Assembly: GCF_008274625.1 (NCBI RefSeq)
Contig: NZ_VTRU01000003.1
Coordinates: 496,001 to 560,000, forward strand
From: Chryseobacterium panacisoli
Lineage (GTDB): Bacteria; Bacteroidota; Bacteroidia; Flavobacteriales; Weeksellaceae
Length of the DNA: 64,000 nucleotides
Direction: 5' to 3'
How positions within the stretch are numbered: position 1 is the first letter of the stretch; the number at the start of each line of letters is the position of its first letter. Below are positions 59,588-64,000 of the stretch, in pieces. A program made the position numbers and the translations under genes. Under the pieces are notes generated by a model that had not been told where the DNA came from, did no database searches, and was given only the letters and a program-made list of their open reading frames with translations.

Positions 59588-60226
59588 ATGAATTTAGATT
59601 ATCTAGTAAGGGAACCGGAAAATATTACCTCCAATACCCCTATTCTTTTTATGCTTCATGGCTACGGCAGTAACGAGCAGGATCTTTTCAGCTTCAGGGA
59701 AACACTTCCCAATGACTGGATCATTGTAAGTTTCAGAGCTCCACGCGATACTCAGTTTGAAGGATATTCCTGGTATGATATTAATTTCAACGATCCCGAA
59801 AATTTTATTGATGTTCCTCAGGCAAAGGAATCTTTAAATGCTGTATTGGAAAGTATGCTTAAGATCATCAACCATTATGGACTTACAGAAAGCAAGGCTC
59901 ATCTGTGCGGTTTCAGCCAGGGAGGAATCTTGTGCTATGCTTTAGCTTTAAAACATCCTGAATTATTCAATTATGTTGCCTGTCTAAGCAGCTATCCTGA
60001 AGATAAAATTCTGGACGGTATTGTAAAAGATAAAAAGAAACTGGAAGGACTTCGTTTCTTCATTTCACATGGTTCCGATGATGCTGTGATTCCACTTGAA
60101 TGGGGACGAAAAGCAGCTGATCTTCTGTATGATCTCAGCTGTTATTTCACTTTCAGAGAATATATGAGCGGGCATGGCGTTAATCAGAAGAATTATATGG
60201 ATCTGATGGAATTTTTCTCCAAATAG
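59588..60226 (+). CDS. Carboxylesterase/phospholipase-like alpha/beta hydrolase
   Basis: 212 aa, no signal peptide. LMLHGYG-type oxyanion segment (residues 21-27, FMLHGYG), nucleophile GFSQGG with Ser110, Asp in HGSDDAVIP and His in MSGHGVNQ. Matches the predicted esterases of the YpfH/carboxylesterase group. Substrate is probably a short acyl ester or lysophospholipid. Monocistronic. Confidence 0.9.
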   Translation: MNLDYLVREPENITSNTPILFMLHGYGSNEQDLFSFRETLPNDWIIVSFRAPRDTQFEGYSWYDINFNDPENFIDVPQAKESLNAVLESMLKIINHYGLTESKAHLCGFSQGGILCYALALKHPELFNYVACLSSYPEDKILDGIVKDKKKLEGLRFFISHGSDDAVIPLEWGRKAADLLYDLSCYFTFREYMSGHGVNQKNYMDLMEFFSK

Positions 60227-60283
60227 AAAGAATCATTTTTTAAACATTTTCAACAAACAAATACAATTCATTGTAGTTTATAT

Positions 60284-60313
60284 AAACATTCCAGCTTTTG
60301 GAATGTTTTTTTT
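60284..60313 (+). terminator. Terminator of the esterase gene
   Basis: AAACATTCCA/TGGAATGTTT 10-bp stem, loop GCTTT, then a T run. Confidence 0.85.
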
Positions 60314-60345
60314 TATCATAACGATAATTTCACTAAATTCAGTAA

Positions 60346-61665
60346 ATGAAATTTAAGTTGCTTTTACTGGGATTATTTCTAAGCATTTTTATAAATGCCC
60401 AAAATTCTTTTGAGTTGATTAATACTAAAAAAGCGGTGATTCCTTTTCAGTTTATCAACAATCTTATCTTCATTCCTATCAATGTCAATGGTGCTGAGCT
60501 TACTTTTTTGCTGGATACAGGGGTTTCGGAAACCATACTTTTCAGTCTGGAGAATAAAGAACTCAAATTGAGCAATGTTGAAAAAGTCAAATTTTCCGGT
60601 CTTGGGGGAAGTTTAAGTATTGACGGCTTAAAATCTGAACGCAATTTGGGTAAAATAGGAAATGAAATTGTCAATACTTCCATGTCTATCTATATCATTA
60701 TTGATGAAGAATTTAATATTTCACCTCATGTAGGAATTCCCGTCAATGGAGTTATCGGATATCATTTTTTTAAAGATCATCCTATTTACATTGATTATGC
60801 CTCAAAGAAAATAACAGTTTATGAAAATGCTGATCTTCTAAACAAGAAAACCAAAAGATTTGAAGAGTTCCCAATCACAATTGAAAAAGACAAACCTTAT
60901 CTCTATGCCGGTGTGGAAATGACGAATGAAAAGAAAGATTCTAAACTTCTGATTGACCTTGGAAACAGTGATGCGATCTGGCTCTTCCCTACTCTTATTA
61001 AAAATTTTGTCTACAACAGACCCAATATTGATGATTTTCTGGGCCGTGGTTTCAATGGAGATATTTATGGTAAAAGAAGCCGTATTCATAATTTCTATCT
61101 TGGAAGGTTTAAATTTGAAAAACCTCTTACTGCTATGCCAGATGAATTTTCTATCCAGCATGTCAAATTAGTGGAAAGCAGAAAAGGTTCAGTGGGAAGC
61201 GAAATTATGAGAAGGTTTACTGTAATTTTTGATTATCCCAACCAAAAGCTATATTTGAGAAAAAACAGATATTTTGATGATCCTTTCCATTTTAATATGA
61301 GTGGTCTAGATTTCAAACAGGACGGCCTGGAATGGCAGCAGGACAAGATAAATATTGAAACTCAAAAATCAGCTACCGTAGTAAATGAAGTTTATAAAGA
61401 TGCCTTTCAATATAAATTCAGTCTGAAACCTATATTTTCCATCGCAGGAGTAAGAAAAGATTCTCCCGCTTATAAAGCCGGCTTACAAAAAGATGACAAA
61501 ATTATAAGCATCAATGGAGAACGAACATCAGATATGACTCTTGAAAAAATTGTAGAACTGATGAAATCAAATGAAGGAAGAAATATCAACATGGTTATTG
61601 AAAGGAAAAATCAAAAACTGACGTTGAGTTTCGCTCTGGAGGATCCCATTCCATATCAAGAATAA
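60346..61665 (+). CDS. Retropepsin-like aspartyl protease with C-terminal PDZ domain
   Basis: 439 aa; signal peptide ending near FINAQ (15-19). Two pepsin-like half domains: the first has FLLDTGVSETI (Asp57-Thr-Gly), the second LLIDLGNSDAIWL (Asp204-Leu-Gly-Asn-Ser), so the second D-T-G is altered. A C-terminal PDZ domain (about 355-435) contains VRKDSPAYKAGLQKDDKIISINGE. Proposed periplasmic protease or sensor. The membrane protein gene follows 4 bp later, so they form an operon. Confidence 0.88.
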   Translation: MKFKLLLLGLFLSIFINAQNSFELINTKKAVIPFQFINNLIFIPINVNGAELTFLLDTGVSETILFSLENKELKLSNVEKVKFSGLGGSLSIDGLKSERNLGKIGNEIVNTSMSIYIIIDEEFNISPHVGIPVNGVIGYHFFKDHPIYIDYASKKITVYENADLLNKKTKRFEEFPITIEKDKPYLYAGVEMTNEKKDSKLLIDLGNSDAIWLFPTLIKNFVYNRPNIDDFLGRGFNGDIYGKRSRIHNFYLGRFKFEKPLTAMPDEFSIQHVKLVESRKGSVGSEIMRRFTVIFDYPNQKLYLRKNRYFDDPFHFNMSGLDFKQDGLEWQQDKINIETQKSATVVNEVYKDAFQYKFSLKPIFSIAGVRKDSPAYKAGLQKDDKIISINGERTSDMTLEKIVELMKSNEGRNINMVIERKNQKLTLSFALEDPIPYQE

Positions 61666-61669
61666 AAAT

Positions 61670-62197
61670 ATGAATACTGAAGAAAGTACCTTAGACAGAA
61701 TAAGAACCCGGCCAAGATTTAAAATGTTTACTCATCTCACCAAGGAAGAGTACGCTGAAAATCTGAAAAAATATATGGAAGAGCATAAAGATGAGTTTTC
61801 AGGCAATATCAATAAGGAAGTTGCTACTATCTGGATAAAAACAGAATACGACAACTACTGGAAGCCCTGCCTTGCATTAAGGATAGAAATGGAAGACGAG
61901 CATACGGCAATACGCGGAGTATTTGGTCCCAGTTCGGCGGTATGGACATTCTTCATGTTCCTGTATTTTACTTTTTCTATTCTCTGGATGACTTTCTTCA
62001 CTATGTATTACGTAGAGAAACAAATAAAAAGCGCTGAATACCCCTGGGCACTAAGCGCTTCTTTTATCATGTTATTTTTTATTCTTCTTACTTATATCGC
62101 TGCAAGATTCGGGCAGCATAAAGGGAAAGATGAAATGCTTAAGCTGAGAAAATTTGCTGAAGAATCTACTCTGCAGTTTGAAAAGAAAATTAATTAG
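61670..62197 (+). CDS. Two-helix membrane protein (unknown)
   Basis: 175 aa. A cytoplasmic-looking N-terminus (TEESTLDRIRTRPRFKMFTHLTKEEYAENLKKYM) precedes two membrane helices (about 93-120 and 125-146), and the C-terminus is basic. No family recognised. Cotranscribed with the retropepsin-PDZ gene. Its 3' end overlaps the convergent YkuD gene by 8 bp, which is small but unusual here. Confidence 0.75.
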   Translation: MNTEESTLDRIRTRPRFKMFTHLTKEEYAENLKKYMEEHKDEFSGNINKEVATIWIKTEYDNYWKPCLALRIEMEDEHTAIRGVFGPSSAVWTFFMFLYFTFSILWMTFFTMYYVEKQIKSAEYPWALSASFIMLFFILLTYIAARFGQHKGKDEMLKLRKFAEESTLQFEKKIN

Positions 62198-63233
62198 ACG
62201 GAGATTCTACAGGCTTTTCATTCTGAATAGGTGTAGCCATTGCTTTTGCCGTTTTGATAGAATCTGCTACTTTTTCTCTGTTACTTTGTTCTTTCAGCAT
62301 TTTCGGAACTTCCGGTTCCAGGAGTTTTGTAAGTTCTTCAACGGATATATTGTTGGCATTAGGATCATCTAAAAGCTTTCTCCACGGCTTTCTTCCACCC
62401 CATTTATAATCTCCGAATACCATTACTGCCGTACCTTTAGCTTTAGTCGTAGCACCACCAGGATTCAGTATCCAGGTATCTGCATAGGAATACAGCCATT
62501 GGGCATCTTTCCTCAATAATCGAAGACATGAGTGTGAAGCAGGATATCCCGGAAGTGTATATTCATGCCATCCGATCCCTCCTATATTGTGAATATTAAA
62601 ATTATAGGGAAGCTTCCATTCTGTGCTCACTGTGGAAATAGCCAGCTTCTTTTTCCAGTTGGCAAAAGTAAGCCCTCTTGTTGTCTGAGCAGCTTTTTTC
62701 CCCATACTTGTAGGTCCCCATTTCACAAGGCTTCCATTGGAATATACCGCAAAAGCCTGTATAGGATAAGAGAAGATAACGAACTTTTTCACTCCGCTTA
62801 ATACATCTAACTGCATTGGGAATGGCGAATACGCCATCAAAGTTGTATCTATTTTCGCGGGAACCACCAGTGTATCGGCATTCCATTTACTTTTAGAGTC
62901 CAGTCTGTTTAAAGCTAAAATAGCAGTACGCTCTTCTACACTGTATTTCTTGCTGTATTCTGCATAGATAGAATCACGCATCTTTTTATCCTTTGGAAGA
63001 ACAAAAGCATTATAAAAACCATTTTCCTGCATTACAGGTGGAACAGATTCTTTCTTTACCACAGGAACAGAATCTTTCTTTATAGAGTCCTTTTCTACCT
63101 CCGGGGTCTCCGAAGCAGACACAGTATCTTTAAAAGTATCGCTTATTTTGTCTATTTCTTTTTTACAGGAAACAAGAAAAACTGCGCATAAACATGCATA
63201 AAGAAAGGATTTTTTCACAGATATGTTTTTCAT
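62190..63233 (-). CDS. L,D-transpeptidase (YkuD domain) lipoprotein
   Basis: 347 aa from MKNISVKKSFLYACL, lipobox FLVSC (Cys23). A low-complexity linker rich in Ser, Asp, Lys and Val (about 35-70) precedes the YkuD domain (about 140-270), with HNIGGIGWHEYTLPGY and the active-site SHSCLRLLRKDA. It forms 3-3 cross-links in peptidoglycan or attaches proteins to it. A C-terminal tail of about 60 residues follows. Monocistronic. Confidence 0.9.
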   Translation of the reverse strand: MKNISVKKSFLYACLCAVFLVSCKKEIDKISDTFKDTVSASETPEVEKDSIKKDSVPVVKKESVPPVMQENGFYNAFVLPKDKKMRDSIYAEYSKKYSVEERTAILALNRLDSKSKWNADTLVVPAKIDTTLMAYSPFPMQLDVLSGVKKFVIFSYPIQAFAVYSNGSLVKWGPTSMGKKAAQTTRGLTFANWKKKLAISTVSTEWKLPYNFNIHNIGGIGWHEYTLPGYPASHSCLRLLRKDAQWLYSYADTWILNPGGATTKAKGTAVMVFGDYKWGGRKPWRKLLDDPNANNISVEELTKLLEPEVPKMLKEQSNREKVADSIKTAKAMATPIQNEKPVESPSN

Positions 63234-63248
63234 AAATAAATCGGCCAT

Positions 63249-63418
63249 TTAGTTTGGCTACCCAGTACAAATATCAGACCTAAAATTGAATCACAAAAGA
63301 CATTATCAAAAATACCGTAAAAAAACGGAGGTTTTATCACTGAAAATGAGGAGTTAAAGCTGGAAAGTTTTATAAAAATATAGATTTTAAGGGTGTTTTC
63401 AAACGTTGAACAGAAACA
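63249..63418. other. Short intergenic region, no feature seen
   Basis: AT-rich, no ORF with a recognisable start, no strong hairpin. Confidence 0.4.
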
Positions 63419-64000
63419 TTATTCTTCTGTCTGTTCTTTTGTGGCAACCCACTCTAAAGTTCCTTTTTTACCGAAGCGGTAGATGTCCTGATGCCACCTT
63501 GCTCCTCCTCTACATCCTGTTTTTAAAAGCTTCTTATCTTTTTCTATAGTCACATCACAAAGGCATGAACAGCTTGAACGGGAATAATCCGGCTCTTTAA
63601 GTTTTTCAAAACGTTTGCTTCCAGTATTGTAGAGATAAACATCAAACATCCTGTACACACCCATTCCATCATCAGGAACAGAGAATGCGATATCATCATA
63701 GCCGTCAAAGTTATAATCCTCTATAATGCTCTGTCTGACAAAAGAAGGTTTATCAGGAGCGGAAAGCTCTATAGTTGTTGTTTTCCCGTCAGGATAAGTA
63801 ATGGTAAAATGATTATTATAAAAATGATTAAACGAAAGTAAAGCCCCATGCAGGAGATATTTGCCATTTCCGTCGTACTTTTTTTCATCTTCAACCATTT
63901 CCAGCGTAAACTTTCTGTTGTCTTTTCCTCTTGTATAGCTAATGTTTGAAGTCTGATGATGCATGATTTCAAACCTATACACTCCATTTATTTTCCCTTC
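63419..64000 (-). CDS. Protein with FG-GAP/VCBS-like motif, N-terminus outside window (partial)
   Basis: An open frame of 194 codons runs from 64000 to the stop at 63419; the internal GTG at 63982 and the ATG that follows it are probably not starts, because the frame stays open to the edge. The DYNFDGYDDIAF segment resembles the calcium-binding FG-GAP/VCBS-type motif, and CSCLCDVTIEKDKKLL is a Cys-rich stretch. It resembles the XAC2610-related group by memory only. Probably secreted, but the N-terminus is not visible. Confidence 0.7.
   Translation of the reverse strand, partial: EGKINGVYRFEIMHHQTSNISYTRGKDNRKFTLEMVEDEKKYDGNGKYLLHGALLSFNHFYNNHFTITYPDGKTTTIELSAPDKPSFVRQSIIEDYNFDGYDDIAFSVPDDGMGVYRMFDVYLYNTGSKRFEKLKEPDYSRSSCSCLCDVTIEKDKKLLKTGCRGGARWHQDIYRFGKKGTLEWVATKEQTEE

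Noticed and set aside
63419..63982. Complete gene beginning at the internal GTG (63982)
   Set aside because: The frame is open to the window edge, so the gene is treated as cut.

Overview
The window looks like chromosomal DNA of a low-GC Bacteroidota in the flavobacterial branch, most like Chryseobacterium. The signs are promoters of the type TTTG-N18-20-TAnnTTTG, almost no Shine-Dalgarno sites, many SPII lipoproteins, a GldD-type lipoprotein, T6SSiii-type sheath proteins (so far known from Bacteroidota), M13 peptidases, and TPR-bearing sensor kinases. No rRNA, integrase, insertion sequence, CRISPR array or prophage was seen. Genes are mostly short monocistronic or 2-4 gene units separated by clear hairpin terminators. 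Genus-level assignment is inference.

Layout. 1-8.5 kb: a large conserved protein cut by the left edge, an MBL-fold hydrolase, tRNA-Leu(CAA), an acyltransferase, an S41 peptidase, a VIT-family carrier, lgt, an SDR enzyme, then a 0.7-kb non-coding stretch leading to a cold-shock-domain protein. 8.7-14.8 kb: a tripartite RND efflux operon (small secreted protein, adaptor, pump, outer-membrane factor). 15-17 kb: SRPBCC protein, an L,D-transpeptidase-like lipoprotein and a TIGR02117-like protein, plus a free-standing 26-codon basic mini-gene with its own promoter and terminator. 17-25.9 kb: queG, rhodanese, HD hydrolase, alpha/beta hydrolase, flavin oxidoreductase, SurA-like isomerase, PfkB kinase, gldD, mutY and an unknown lipoprotein. 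26-29 kb: tssB-tssC sheath genes standing alone, divergent from a protein with kinase-like motifs. 29-39 kb: two tandem M13 peptidases, a GH18/NodB/GT2 three-domain enzyme, cinA and an unknown protein. 39-47 kb: a lipocalin, then a LytS/LytTR signalling locus with its apparent targets. 47-55.6 kb: FAD oxidoreductase, SpoIIAA-like protein, MFS pump with divergent AraC regulator, lipA, a secreted protein, an ECF sigma factor and tyrS. 55.6-59.3 kb: a second TPR kinase with a NarL-type regulator, bracketed by two related lipoproteins. 59.6-64 kb: esterase, retropepsin-PDZ protein, membrane protein, YkuD transpeptidase and a protein cut by the right edge.

The strongest new observation is at 39.9-47.1 kb. 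Three genes for secreted proteins (two SIMPL-type, one VWA) are each preceded by two direct copies of TTCACCAAGT exactly 21 bp apart, placed 27-28 bp upstream of a TAnnTTTG/A element. In the first case the operator is also 28 bp from the -7 element of the divergent sensor kinase gene, so it is equidistant from both promoters. Tandem direct repeats about two helical turns apart are what LytTR regulators bind, and a LytTR regulator lies in the same cluster. This predicts a compact autoregulated envelope-signalling regulon.

Other points of interest are the 26-aa basic mini-gene at 17008, kinase-like motifs in the T6SS-neighbour protein, the GH18-deacetylase-synthase fusion, several intergenic repeat families (a REPIN-like doublet, a double-hairpin repeat, a further dispersed repeat, and 7-bp microsatellites), and several promoters so close to the start codon that leaderless mRNAs are expected.
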